Source: Thermoplasmatota archaeon
Lineage (GTDB): Archaea; Thermoplasmatota; Thermoplasmata; Thermoplasmatales; Thermoplasmataceae
DNA length: 64,000 nucleotides
Direction of reading: 5' to 3'
Assembly: GCA_023379435.1 (NCBI GenBank)
Contig: JAMCUH010000053.1
Span: forward strand, 1 to 64,000
Part shown: piece by piece, positions 15,804 through 26,380 of the stretch
How positions within the stretch are numbered: position 1 is the stretch's first letter
Layout: each line of letters opens with the position of its first letter
Program-made: the position numbers and the translations under genes
Notes under the pieces: model-generated
Seen by the model: the letters and a program-made list of their open reading frames with translations, nothing else
Database searches by the model: none
What the model was told of the DNA's origin: nothing

Positions 15804-16580
15804 ATGGTGAGAAAGATAAGTTTTTACTCCTATAAGGGAGGTAGTGGCAGAAGTGTTTCCCTTGCTAACATTGCTTTTGCTTTGGCATCAAAGGGAAACA
15901 ACGTAGGCTGTGTAGAGTTGGACATAGGTGCCCCAGGGTTATACGAAATACTTAATCTGGACAGGATGCCGGAAAAGTCATGTGTGTCACTTCTTCGAAA
16001 TAGGGATCCTGTTGCAGTGCCACAATCGGTTATTGACGTCGGTAATGCTGCGCATGTAAGCCTGAAAGGAAAACTATACCTAATTCCTGCATTGAAACGA
16101 GATGTTATGGCTGTTGAAGATATAAAATGGGATAAGAAGACTTTGGAAGACTTTAGCTCCAGGGTAATAAATACGTTTGCGAAGATGTATGAACTGGATT
16201 TCATTCTCTTTGACCTTAGGAGTGGTATAGATCTCAGTTCACTGATTGGATTGATGCTCGGTGATGAATATGCAATTTTTACAAGGCTTGATAAACAAAG
16301 CGTTGAGGGCACTTCCTGGCTAATGAACACGATTAAGTCAAAAAGTACCGTAAATATTAACCCAAGACATTTTGTCGTCGTAACGGGCTACAGAGGGGAT
16401 CTTGCCCGTATCTCACTGACCAAACTTGAAGAAAGCATCGGTGAGACCATAGAATACAAAATACCTTATGATGATAAAATGAACTTACAGGAGGAGATCG
16501 TGGTTATCACCAGGCAGAAAGATGATCCAGTGAGAGCTGCATATGAACAACTTGTTGATAAGGAATTCGCAATCGAGTGA
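15804..16580 (+). CDS. ParA/MinD-like P-loop ATPase, KGGSGRS type
   Basis: 258 residues. The deviant Walker A reads YKGGSGRSVSLANIAFALA (Lys11 is the ParA/MinD signature lysine; the usual P-loop Lys is Arg16). Switch I gives VELDIGAPGL (Asp40) and switch II FILFDLRSGIDLSS. This KGG-x-x-R subclass of SIMIBI ATPases is known mostly from uncharacterised and conflict-type gene clusters rather than partition systems, and no ParB partner is encoded here. It probably forms nucleotide-dependent dimers, with weak hydrolysis. Third gene of the operon, 6 nt after the helical protein and 6 nt before the HD gene. Confidence 0.75.
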   Translation: MVRKISFYSYKGGSGRSVSLANIAFALASKGNNVGCVELDIGAPGLYEILNLDRMPEKSCVSLLRNRDPVAVPQSVIDVGNAAHVSLKGKLYLIPALKRDVMAVEDIKWDKKTLEDFSSRVINTFAKMYELDFILFDLRSGIDLSSLIGLMLGDEYAIFTRLDKQSVEGTSWLMNTIKSKSTVNINPRHFVVVTGYRGDLARISLTKLEESIGETIEYKIPYDDKMNLQEEIVVITRQKDDPVRAAYEQLVDKEFAIE

Positions 16581-16586
16581 AATTAA

Positions 16587-18029
16587 ATGGCGGCGGAAAG
16601 GGACGCAATAAAATTTTATGATCCGTTATACGAACTCAACGTTTTTTCAAACAGCCATAGTGTATCTATTTTCAGGCTCTTTTTTGAGGGCAAGTATTTT
16701 GAGGAGAAAAATTTTTATGAGGAGATCCTCAACACGTATGAAATGGGGAGACTGTTTCATCTTAAACAATCCGGTCTTGCCTTTCTTATTTTTCCCTCTG
16801 CAACACACAACAGGTTTGCGCATTCCATCGGTACCTGGACACTTGGAACGCTGGCAATGTCTGAATCGAAGGTGCTTATCAGCTTGGGCAGGAGAGATAA
16901 CAGACCTGGTCACGGTATAGAATTTGAATCATTATCCAATTATCTATCCGGACCGGAGAACTCAGCAAGGGGGTTAAGTTTTCTTATAAGTCTTCTTGTT
17001 CACGATATTGCCCACAAACCATTCTCGCACGTACTTGAGAGTAACGAATCCATGATTAGTGCAGGCGTTAAAACACATGAAGAGTCCGGCATAGACATAA
17101 TTCGGGGGAACAGGGATGCCCCAATTTTTGCCTCGTACCAGAAGAGAGCAGAATCCATGGGTATTCCTATGATTTCAACCGTCCTTAGTGAATATGAAGA
17201 TAAGGGGTTACTCAGTGTCAATACGATTTCTGACCTTCTCAAGGGAGGGCAAAATGATGACAGCATGATAAAGTTGCTTCACGAACTTGTAAGCGGAGTG
17301 GTCGATCTGGACAGACTCGACCATTACAACCGGGATTCGTATTTCACAGGAGTAAAACTTGCGGGCGTGGGAATAAGGGGGATACTCGAAAACATTATCG
17401 TTGATCCAACAGAAGAAAAGGTCTATATACACGAAGATGGCGTAAATCACGTTTTGCACCTCCTCTTTGCAAAGGAACTTCTATGGGAAGAGGCACTGGA
17501 TTCTGATAGGATCAGGTCCTATGATACGATGCTTAACAGAGCAGTTACCATCTATCTTGAGGAGAATTCCAATGACCCTGATGCTGCTTATGATATCGCG
17601 TCTTCTACGGATGACGAACTTGTTTCAATCCTAAGAACCGGAAAAGACTCAAGAGACTTGATAGATAGAATCATGTCGAGGAGAGCATACGTGCAGATAT
17701 GGAGTGGTTCTACGAACTGGGATCGCGGTCGATTAATGGGGCGCATCTCTGAGTTCCTGAACGATAACAGACTTGACCCCAACAGATGGCTTATCCATGT
17801 TCCTCCAAATTATGGAATGACCCCTTCCTGGATGAACCTGAATGTTTACAAGCGTAATGGTCAGATAGGACAGATTGGGGAGAATAACCCGACGCTAATG
17901 AACTACTTTGAGGGACAGGAATCTCTGAGGTCCAAGAGGATAAGAGTTTTTGTGCACCCAGATGAGCAGAATGGCAGAGACATAAACCACATCAAGCAGG
18001 AGCTCAACGAGTACCTGATGTTGGCGTAG
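16587..18029 (+). CDS. SAMHD1-like HD-domain phosphohydrolase
   Basis: 480 residues. The HD superfamily metal set is complete: His79 (ATHNRFAHSIG), His139-Asp140 (LVHDIAHKPFSH) and Asp240 (VVDLDRLDHYNRDSYFTGV). The wording of these motifs is that of the SAMHD1/YdhJ branch, whose members hydrolyse dNTPs to nucleoside and triphosphate; the ~200-residue C-terminal region is unassigned. Depletion of dNTPs is an antiviral strategy in eukaryotic SAMHD1 and in bacterial dGTPases. Last gene of the operon; nucleotide specificity cannot be deduced. Confidence 0.75.
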   Translation: MAAERDAIKFYDPLYELNVFSNSHSVSIFRLFFEGKYFEEKNFYEEILNTYEMGRLFHLKQSGLAFLIFPSATHNRFAHSIGTWTLGTLAMSESKVLISLGRRDNRPGHGIEFESLSNYLSGPENSARGLSFLISLLVHDIAHKPFSHVLESNESMISAGVKTHEESGIDIIRGNRDAPIFASYQKRAESMGIPMISTVLSEYEDKGLLSVNTISDLLKGGQNDDSMIKLLHELVSGVVDLDRLDHYNRDSYFTGVKLAGVGIRGILENIIVDPTEEKVYIHEDGVNHVLHLLFAKELLWEEALDSDRIRSYDTMLNRAVTIYLEENSNDPDAAYDIASSTDDELVSILRTGKDSRDLIDRIMSRRAYVQIWSGSTNWDRGRLMGRISEFLNDNRLDPNRWLIHVPPNYGMTPSWMNLNVYKRNGQIGQIGENNPTLMNYFEGQESLRSKRIRVFVHPDEQNGRDINHIKQELNEYLMLA

Positions 18030-18136
18030 TATCTGTCGACGAGATTAATACCATTTTTGATAACCTACCAGCTACAAAATTGATAAATAGATTATAGTTA
18101 TTGGTAAATAATAATTATTATAAATAAGGTGAAAAA

Positions 18137-20412
<2,276 letters not shown>

Positions 20413-20456
20413 GCCAGTTATTACTCATTTTGTTTCAAATACAATAGATGTCTCTC

Positions 20457-20463
20457 ATTTTTT
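20457..20463 (+). terminator. Poly-T stretch after katG
   Basis: A run of six T residues about 45 nt downstream of the katG stop. Archaeal transcription often ends at oligo-T without a hairpin. Confidence 0.3.
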
Positions 20464-20657
20464 CTAATACTGATCTAGGAAATTACTATGCTTAATGTGA
20501 ACAAAGTCAACAAAATTAGGGCAAAAACAACAGCATATGATCTTTTGTCACTTATCTTATATATGTAGAGTGTTATGTCTTAACTTGGCGTTTTAATCGT
20601 TAACGGGGAAAGACAAAGCAAACATGATTTCTTTAGAAAGCGAATCTAAACTGTTAA

Positions 20658-20682
20658 GCGAGTGCGTTTTTTTAGCGCTTGC
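20658..20682 (+). other. Possible RNA stem-loop
   Basis: GCGAGTGC pairs with GCGCTTGC (two G-U pairs) around a T-rich 9-nt loop. It lies about 100 nt upstream of the SBDS start, outside the predicted leaderless mRNA. It could be part of a small RNA or chance. Confidence 0.25.
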
Positions 20683-20758
20683 CTGTGAGTTTATTGAACT
20701 ATGGCTTATGAGAGTAATGATCCACATCTTTTACTGGAGTAAAGCTACGATGCAAATG

Positions 20759-20766
20759 TTTTAATT
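20759..20766 (+). promoter_or_regulatory. TATA-like box of the SBDS gene
   Basis: TTTTAATT is centred 25 nt before the ATG at 20787, consistent with a leaderless mRNA. Confidence 0.45.
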
Positions 20767-20786
20767 CTAATGGATTATGCAAAGTT

Positions 20787-21479
20787 ATGGTAAAGGTTGA
20801 GGATGCGGTTGTTGCCAGACTGGAACTTTCAGGTCACAGGTTTGAGATCCTTGTTGACCCGGATGCAACAGATAGGATCAGGACCGGGTCCATAGATATC
20901 AATGAGGATCTGGCCATAGACCAGGTCTTCAAGGATGCCAGGAAGGGGGATCGTGCTGGTGAAGAACTTGTAAAGGAAGTTTTTAAGACAAACGATATTT
21001 CCAAGGTCGCAATTGAAATTGTGAAAAGGGGTCAGATACAGCTAACCACAGAGCAGAGACATGCAATGCAGGAAAAAAAGAGAAAGCAGATAATTGATAC
21101 CATTGCCAGGGAATCCATTAATCCGCAGACAAATTCACCGCATCCGCCCGCAAGAATAGCTCAGGCCATGGAGGATGCCAAGGTCCACGTGGACCCTTTC
21201 AAGTCCGTCGATGAGCAGGTTCAGATCGTTCTTAAGGCCATAAGACCAATCCTTCCCATAAGGTTTGAAAAAAGCAGGATAGCTGTAAAGCTGGTTGGAG
21301 ATTCCTATGGTAAAATTTACGGAGACCTGGTGCGTTCCGGATATATAATAAAGGAGGAATGGGGCAAAGACGGGTCATGGATGGGTATTCTTGAAGTTCC
21401 ATCAGGAATGAGAGGCGACATCATCGACATGATAGGAAGAAAGGCCAAGGATCAGGCAGAAGTAAAGATTCTCAAGTAA
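20787..21479 (+). CDS. SBDS-type ribosome maturation protein (Sdo1 homologue)
   Basis: 230 residues with the three-domain SBDS layout: N-terminal FYSH domain (ARLELSGHRFEILVDPD, then DQVFKDARKGDRAGEELVKEVFKT), a central helical domain with TTEQRHAMQEKKRKQIIDTI and PHPPARIAQAMEDAKVHVDP, and a C-terminal ferredoxin-like domain (ILPIRFEKSRIAVKLVGDSY). In eukaryotes SBDS releases eIF6 from the 60S subunit; the archaeal protein is thought to act in large-subunit maturation. The gene is separated from its usual exosome neighbours here. Its 3' end overlaps the convergent acetyltransferase by 8 nt. Confidence 0.92.
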   Translation: MVKVEDAVVARLELSGHRFEILVDPDATDRIRTGSIDINEDLAIDQVFKDARKGDRAGEELVKEVFKTNDISKVAIEIVKRGQIQLTTEQRHAMQEKKRKQIIDTIARESINPQTNSPHPPARIAQAMEDAKVHVDPFKSVDEQVQIVLKAIRPILPIRFEKSRIAVKLVGDSYGKIYGDLVRSGYIIKEEWGKDGSWMGILEVPSGMRGDIIDMIGRKAKDQAEVKILK

Positions 21480-22017
21480 TTTCCTCCTCATCATCGATGA
21501 AATAGGACATAAAGACATCATCCACGTATTCTCCTTCAATTATGAACTGCCTCGACTTGCTCCCCTCAACGGTGAAGCCAATCTTCTTGTAGGCCTCTAT
21601 GGCATTCAGGTTTGAGGAAAAGACTTCGAGGCATACCTTCTCTATTCCCTGCTCTCTGGCCCATTTGATTGCAGACTTTATCATCCTCGTGCCCAGGCCC
21701 ATGTGCCTGTAGCCCTTTGTTATGGCTATGCCAAGAGTCCCCACATGTCTGTTTTTCTTGAAAATGCCCCTTTGCAAAGTGAGAACGCCAACAATCCTCT
21801 TTCCGTGCTCACACACAAGTGTGAGATCATCGGGGCTCCTTATATGATCCTGTTGTGCCTTTTCCGTCAGAAGATAATATTCGCTCACCAGGTATATCTT
21901 CTCGTCCATGACACCCTGCATGCAGTCAATTATACCCTTGGCATCAGACGGCTTTGCCTTCCTGATAAGGTAGTCGCCATCTGAGTATTCTACTTCCTCT
22001 TCTCTTCTCCACAGCAT
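21472..22017 (-). CDS. GNAT-family N-acetyltransferase
   Basis: 181 residues. The GNAT acetyl-CoA signature is present as YRHMGLGTRMIKSAIKWA (R/Q-x-x-G-x-G/A type, with Met in the third position), followed by VCLEVFSSNLNAIEAYKKIGF, the conserved beta-5/alpha-4 region. It resembles RimI/RimL-like protein or small-molecule acetyltransferases. The substrate is unknown. It is the last of a minus-strand run (22654 to 21472) with a winged-helix protein and a small unknown, and may be co-transcribed with them. Confidence 0.8.
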   Translation of the reverse strand: MLWRREEEVEYSDGDYLIRKAKPSDAKGIIDCMQGVMDEKIYLVSEYYLLTEKAQQDHIRSPDDLTLVCEHGKRIVGVLTLQRGIFKKNRHVGTLGIAITKGYRHMGLGTRMIKSAIKWAREQGIEKVCLEVFSSNLNAIEAYKKIGFTVEGSKSRQFIIEGEYVDDVFMSYFIDDEEEIT

Positions 22018-22035
22018 TACTCTGTTCCTTCTTAA

Positions 22036-22362
22036 CTATTTCCTGATCAGAAGGTCCTTCAGATCCTGAACAAGTCTGTCCATCTCATCCCTGAGGGACT
22101 TCGCGCCATCCACAAGTTTCTCCCTTTCCTGCACGAAGTCGGGGTTAAGTATGGCCCCTTCTCTTGACGGTGCGATAATTCCTGATCGCTCCAGGATCCT
22201 TAGGGAATATCTTATTTTATGCTCCGGTATCCCGGTCTCCTGAGAAATTTTTATGATACCCAATGGCTGTTCCATAAGCAGTGTTTTTATTATTGATACA
22301 TGTCTTTTAAGCGTTTCCAGGGAGTTATTTACCTCTTCAAAAAGAGAACCGTTCGCGTCCAT
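22036..22362 (-). CDS. Winged-helix transcription regulator
   Basis: About 108 residues from the ATG at 22362; the frame extends back to 22392, but the extra residues (FILYTLLIK) lie over an AT-rich promoter-like stretch. A winged helix is clear: HVSIIKTLLMEQPLGIIKIS followed by TGIPEHKIRYSLRILERSGIIAPSREGAIL. The last 40 residues form a charged amphipathic helix (VDGAKSLRDEMDRLVQDLKD), probably a dimerisation coil. Target unknown. Confidence 0.7.
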   Translation of the reverse strand: MDANGSLFEEVNNSLETLKRHVSIIKTLLMEQPLGIIKISQETGIPEHKIRYSLRILERSGIIAPSREGAILNPDFVQEREKLVDGAKSLRDEMDRLVQDLKDLLIRK

Positions 22363-22438
22363 TTTGATCAATAGTGTATAAAGAATAAACATAAAAAGGC
22401 AATGATATCTCCTTCCAATTCATAAAAAATCAGGGGAA

Positions 22439-22654
22439 TTATGGGTAAATCTGTTTTCCTTCCAGTGTGATCACCGGATCTGTCGTCAGGGAGAGAAGTT
22501 TCCGTATTCTTTCCTCCCTTTCGTTTATGTAATAGCGATATCTTTCCAGATCATTGTTTAGGTTGCTTATGGCAATGGCGTTCTTACGGAGTGATATTTC
22601 AAGCCTGACCTTGAATCTGAGTTCAGGATCCAGACTCTCGATTTTCACTTCCAT
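22439..22654 (-). CDS. Small conserved-looking protein, unknown function
   Basis: 71 residues, charged, largely one long helix (VRLEISLRKNAIAISNLNND, then LERYRYYINEREERIRKLL) followed by a short strand tail (DPVITLEGKQIYP). No motif is recognised. It is the first gene of the minus-strand run that includes the winged-helix regulator and the acetyltransferase. The start follows an AT-rich stretch (TTAAAATCAACAGGC). Small coiled-coil protein is the most that can be said. Confidence 0.5.
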   Translation of the reverse strand: MEVKIESLDPELRFKVRLEISLRKNAIAISNLNNDLERYRYYINEREERIRKLLSLTTDPVITLEGKQIYP

Positions 22655-22786
22655 GCCTGTTGATTTTAAAAGAGTATTAATGGATTTCAGAACCTGTGGT
22701 ACTTATTCTCCATCTGTCAGAAAGAACAGAACTCCTGACATATTGCCAAACTTTAAACATGAGGTGGCATATACAAATGGTAAATC

Positions 22787-24283
22787 ATGGTGGAACTTGA
22801 TGGCGAAACACTGGATATAGAAAAAATTTACAAGATTTCAAAGGGAAGCGAAGTGACTCTTTCTGCATCTGCCAGAAAGAAAGTAAGGGATTCAAGGGAC
22901 AATCTGGATCGCCTTCTTAGATCGGGTGAAAGGATTTACGGTGTAAATACCGGCTTTGGGAAACTTCTTGATGTGGACATATCCAGTGAAGAGCTTGAGG
23001 AGCTTCAGAAAAACCTCGTAAGGAGTCACTCCTCTGGCATAGGTGATCCATTATCAAAGGAGCATGTGAGAGCCATAATTGCTGTGAGAATAAACAGCCT
23101 CACAAAGGGGTATTCTGGAATCCGGGAGACAGTTCTTGATTCCTCCATGGAGGTACTGAATAAAGATCTCTATCCTTTTGTCCCATCTCTGGGTTCGGTG
23201 GGAGCTTCAGGAGATCTTGCACCACTTGCTCATATTGCACTTGCCCTGATGGGGGAGGGAGAAATGATCCATGGTGGAAAGAGAATAAAAGCATCTGACC
23301 AACTTCAAAAAAATGGCATTAAAAAAGTTACACTGAGAGAGAAGGAAGGAGTTGCCTTCATTAATGGTACATCTGCCATAACCGGAATACTTTCCTATGA
23401 ACTGTTCAGGGCATTTGATCTCATCAGGGGGGCAATCTGTTCATCAGCTCTTTCCTTCGTTGCCATGAAGGGGAATCCAGACGCGTTTCAGCCATGGATC
23501 TCAGAGGTAAGAAGGCATAAGGGACAGGGAAAAGTCTCATCAGCTCTCGTTTCGCTTATTGAAGGTTCAAGCAACATAAGAGCCAGGCTTCAGGATGCAT
23601 ACAGTCTCAGGTGCACGCCACAGGTCTTTGGTGCCGTTTATGATACATTATCCTATGCAAGATCAGTGGCAGAGACTGAAATGAACTCTGTCACAGACAA
23701 TCCTCTAATCCATGGTGACGAGGTAATTTCTGCCGGTAATTTTCATGGTGAGCCCGTTGCCCTTGTTTCAGATTTCGTCTCCATAGCCCTCACTGACCTT
23801 GGTAACATGATCGAAAGAAGGATCGCCAGAATTGTGGATCCGGCACTGAGTGGTCTTCCCCCATTCCTGACGAAGCATGAGGGTCTTAATTCCGGCTACA
23901 TGATACCTCAGTATACCGCTGCTGCACTGTGTAATATGAACAAATCCCTATGCTACCCATCTTCCGCAGATTCCATACCAACCTGCGCAAATCAGGAGGA
24001 TCACGTGAGCATGGGCATGAACTCTGCACTGAAGCTTTCAAAGATCGTCGACAACCTGTCTTCAATAGTTTCAATAGAATTCCTCCTTGGATCTCAGGCT
24101 GTGGAGCTCTCAGACGCAATACCATCTGAAAAAATATTGAAACTGAAAGAAGAGGTCAGGAAGATTGTCAGGCCGCTCGATACAGATCGTCCGCCATACG
24201 TTGATATTGAATCTATCCAGAGGAGCCTGCTGGAAGGAGACCTTGGAAGGTTGTGCCATAATTTAATTTCAAAAATCATTTGA
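22787..24283 (+). CDS. hutH: Histidine ammonia-lyase
   Basis: 498 residues, normal for HutH. Ala140-Ser141-Gly142 in SVGASGDLAPLAH forms the autocatalytic MIO cofactor. The tyrosine loop IYGVNTGFGKL (from residue 50), GTSAITG, the TDNPLIH segment and NQEDHVSMGMNSALK are all present, and these distinguish HAL from phenylalanine lyases. It converts L-histidine to urocanate and ammonia, the first step of histidine catabolism. No hutU, hutI or hutG is in the window, so the rest of the pathway is elsewhere or absent. Confidence 0.92.
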   Translation: MVELDGETLDIEKIYKISKGSEVTLSASARKKVRDSRDNLDRLLRSGERIYGVNTGFGKLLDVDISSEELEELQKNLVRSHSSGIGDPLSKEHVRAIIAVRINSLTKGYSGIRETVLDSSMEVLNKDLYPFVPSLGSVGASGDLAPLAHIALALMGEGEMIHGGKRIKASDQLQKNGIKKVTLREKEGVAFINGTSAITGILSYELFRAFDLIRGAICSSALSFVAMKGNPDAFQPWISEVRRHKGQGKVSSALVSLIEGSSNIRARLQDAYSLRCTPQVFGAVYDTLSYARSVAETEMNSVTDNPLIHGDEVISAGNFHGEPVALVSDFVSIALTDLGNMIERRIARIVDPALSGLPPFLTKHEGLNSGYMIPQYTAAALCNMNKSLCYPSSADSIPTCANQEDHVSMGMNSALKLSKIVDNLSSIVSIEFLLGSQAVELSDAIPSEKILKLKEEVRKIVRPLDTDRPPYVDIESIQRSLLEGDLGRLCHNLISKII

Positions 24284-24343
24284 TATCATCTCATTGGTCT
24301 TTTAGATCATTCTCATCATAATGTTCCGGTTTTTCCATAAAGA

Positions 24344-24351
24344 TTTATAAT
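24344..24351 (+). promoter_or_regulatory. TATA-like box of thrS
   Basis: TTTATAAT is centred about 27 nt before the ATG at 24374, consistent with a leaderless start. Confidence 0.45.
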
Positions 24352-24373
24352 TCTCAGGTATGGGGCATGCCAA

Positions 24374-26380
24374 ATGAGTGATAGAAAAGGGCTAAGAATA
24401 AAAAAGGGCGAAAAATTTTCCAGTAAAATATCCGGAAGGAATATAATTGCTGCGTCTTTTGAAGGAAAACTTTACGATCTTGATACAACAGCGCCTTCGG
24501 ATGGAATTTTCTTCCCGGTGAATGTCGATTCACAGGAAGGATTAACAATTCTAAGGCATTCTGCAGCCCATCTGCTGGCTCATGCAGTAACTACGTTATA
24601 TCCTTCTGCTCTGCCCAATGCAGGCCCTCCGACGGATGATGGCTTTTATTATGATATACACATGGATTCCATCTCATCCGATGATCTTCATAAGATTGAA
24701 GAAAAGATGCATGAACTTGCAGAAAAATCCATCAGTATAAGGAGAGAGGAATTTTCCAGAGATGATCTGCTCAAGATGTTTCAAGGAAACAGATACAAGA
24801 CCGATAAAATTCTGGAAAATGTTCCTCCTGGTGGTTCATCATCGGTCTACAAACAGGGAGACTTTGTAGATTTCTGCACCGGTCCGCATGTACCCGACAC
24901 ATCCTATCTTAAAAATGTTAAACTTCTATCCATATCATCCACCACTTATCATGGTTTGAAGGATGAGGACAAGATGGTTAGGATTTACGGTACAGCTTTT
25001 CCCGATGAGAAATCTCTCAGGAACTACCTGAAAATGCGAGAGGAAGCGATGAAGAGAGATCACAGGATAATCGGCCAGGAGATGGATCTCTTTGTATTCA
25101 ATTCCGAAAGAGCACCTGGATTTCCACTCTACACACCGGATGGAACTGTGATTAGAAATGAACTCATATCATTCATGAGAGCTAAAAATTCGGAATATGG
25201 CTGGGAGGAAGTATCAACACCTCACCTTTTCAGGGACAGCATGTGGAAACAGTCTGGCCATTACGCGAAGTACAGGGATAGCATGTACCTTTTCCAGATG
25301 GAGGATGGAACAGGCTATGCAATCAAACCAATGAACTGCCCCGGTCACATTACAATATTTCAGAGGGAAATGCACAGTTTCAGGGATCTCCCGGTGAAAT
25401 ACTGCGAACCAGGTACCGTTTATCGTTACGAGAAATCAGGAGAGGTTGGAGGTCTTACAAGACCAAGAATGTTCACCATAGATGACGGTCACGCATTCCT
25501 ATCCCAGGATCAGCTCGTTGGAGAGATAAGAAAGATGCTAAGGATGATCAGGGAGACATTTGACACCATCTTTGGAAATGCAGATCTGTCATTCGATCTC
25601 AGTGTTATGGATACAACAGCACTGGATAATTACCTCATAACTTATTCGTGCAACAGCTGCGGACATAAGATTGAATTCAGAAAATCCTCAGCAGATAATT
25701 CATTTCAATGTCCCAATTGTGGTTCCAGTGACCTTAAACCGGATCTTTCAACATGGGATAGCGCAACGAATGCACTCAGGGAAGCGCTTGAAGAGGAGGG
25801 AATAAATTTCAGAACTCTTGAGGGGGAGGCGGCTTTTTACGGGCCTAAAATTGATGTGCATCTTAAGGATGCACTTGGCAGATCATGGCAGATGTCAACG
25901 ATTCAGGTTGACTTTAACTTTCCACTGAACTTTGAACTTCTTTACATAACCAGCGGCGGAGAGAAGAAGCATGTTGTCATGCTGCACAGGGCAATATACG
26001 GCAGCTACGAGAGAATAATGGCAATACTTCTCGAGAACTACGCCGGCAACCTTCCCACATGGCTCACACCTCTTCAAGTATACATAACATCGGTCAGCGA
26101 CAGATACAACGACTATGCCATGAAGGTGAGAGATATGATCCAAAAGGCTGGTGTAAGAGTTACCCTCGACCTGAGCAAGGAGACAATCTCCAAGAAAATA
26201 AAGCTGATCAGACCAAGGAGGCCCTCGTATATAGTCATAATAGGTGAAAAGGAGGAAACGGAAGGAACAGTTTCCGTGCGAAACAGAAAAGGTGCCCAGA
26301 AAACACTTGGCACGAAAGCATTCACTGAAATGATAATGGAAGAAATAAGGGAGAGAAAAAACACTCAGGCAGACTTTTGA
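24374..26380 (+). CDS. thrS: Threonyl-tRNA synthetase, bacterial type with extra zinc ribbon
   Basis: 668 residues. The editing (N2) domain is of the bacterial type, with His62-x3-His66 (RHSAAHLLAH) and Cys168-x3-His172 (CTGPHV), unlike the archaeal DTD-like domain. The class II core has motif 1 around residue 280, the zinc site Cys322 (NCPGH), motif 2 (EPGTVYRYEKSGEVGGL) and motif 3 (HRAIYGSYERIMAI), then an anticodon-binding domain. An insertion at about 420-456 carries CNSCG and CPNCG, a four-Cys zinc ribbon not seen in standard bacterial enzymes. It charges tRNA-Thr. Confidence 0.92.
   Translation: MSDRKGLRIKKGEKFSSKISGRNIIAASFEGKLYDLDTTAPSDGIFFPVNVDSQEGLTILRHSAAHLLAHAVTTLYPSALPNAGPPTDDGFYYDIHMDSISSDDLHKIEEKMHELAEKSISIRREEFSRDDLLKMFQGNRYKTDKILENVPPGGSSSVYKQGDFVDFCTGPHVPDTSYLKNVKLLSISSTTYHGLKDEDKMVRIYGTAFPDEKSLRNYLKMREEAMKRDHRIIGQEMDLFVFNSERAPGFPLYTPDGTVIRNELISFMRAKNSEYGWEEVSTPHLFRDSMWKQSGHYAKYRDSMYLFQMEDGTGYAIKPMNCPGHITIFQREMHSFRDLPVKYCEPGTVYRYEKSGEVGGLTRPRMFTIDDGHAFLSQDQLVGEIRKMLRMIRETFDTIFGNADLSFDLSVMDTTALDNYLITYSCNSCGHKIEFRKSSADNSFQCPNCGSSDLKPDLSTWDSATNALREALEEEGINFRTLEGEAAFYGPKIDVHLKDALGRSWQMSTIQVDFNFPLNFELLYITSGGEKKHVVMLHRAIYGSYERIMAILLENYAGNLPTWLTPLQVYITSVSDRYNDYAMKVRDMIQKAGVRVTLDLSKETISKKIKLIRPRRPSYIVIIGEKEETEGTVSVRNRKGAQKTLGTKAFTEMIMEEIRERKNTQADF

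Larger units (their letters stand above)
20413..20786. other. 374-base intergenic stretch after katG
   Basis: It contains a T-run just after katG (20457-20463), a possible stem-loop (20658-20682) and the SBDS promoter (20759-20766). No open frame with a plausible start or ribosome binding site was found. Confidence 0.5.

Noticed and set aside
15804-16580. Chromosome or plasmid partition ParA
   Set aside because: No ParB gene or parS-like repeats are nearby, and the P-loop Lys is replaced by Arg; the operon context is different.
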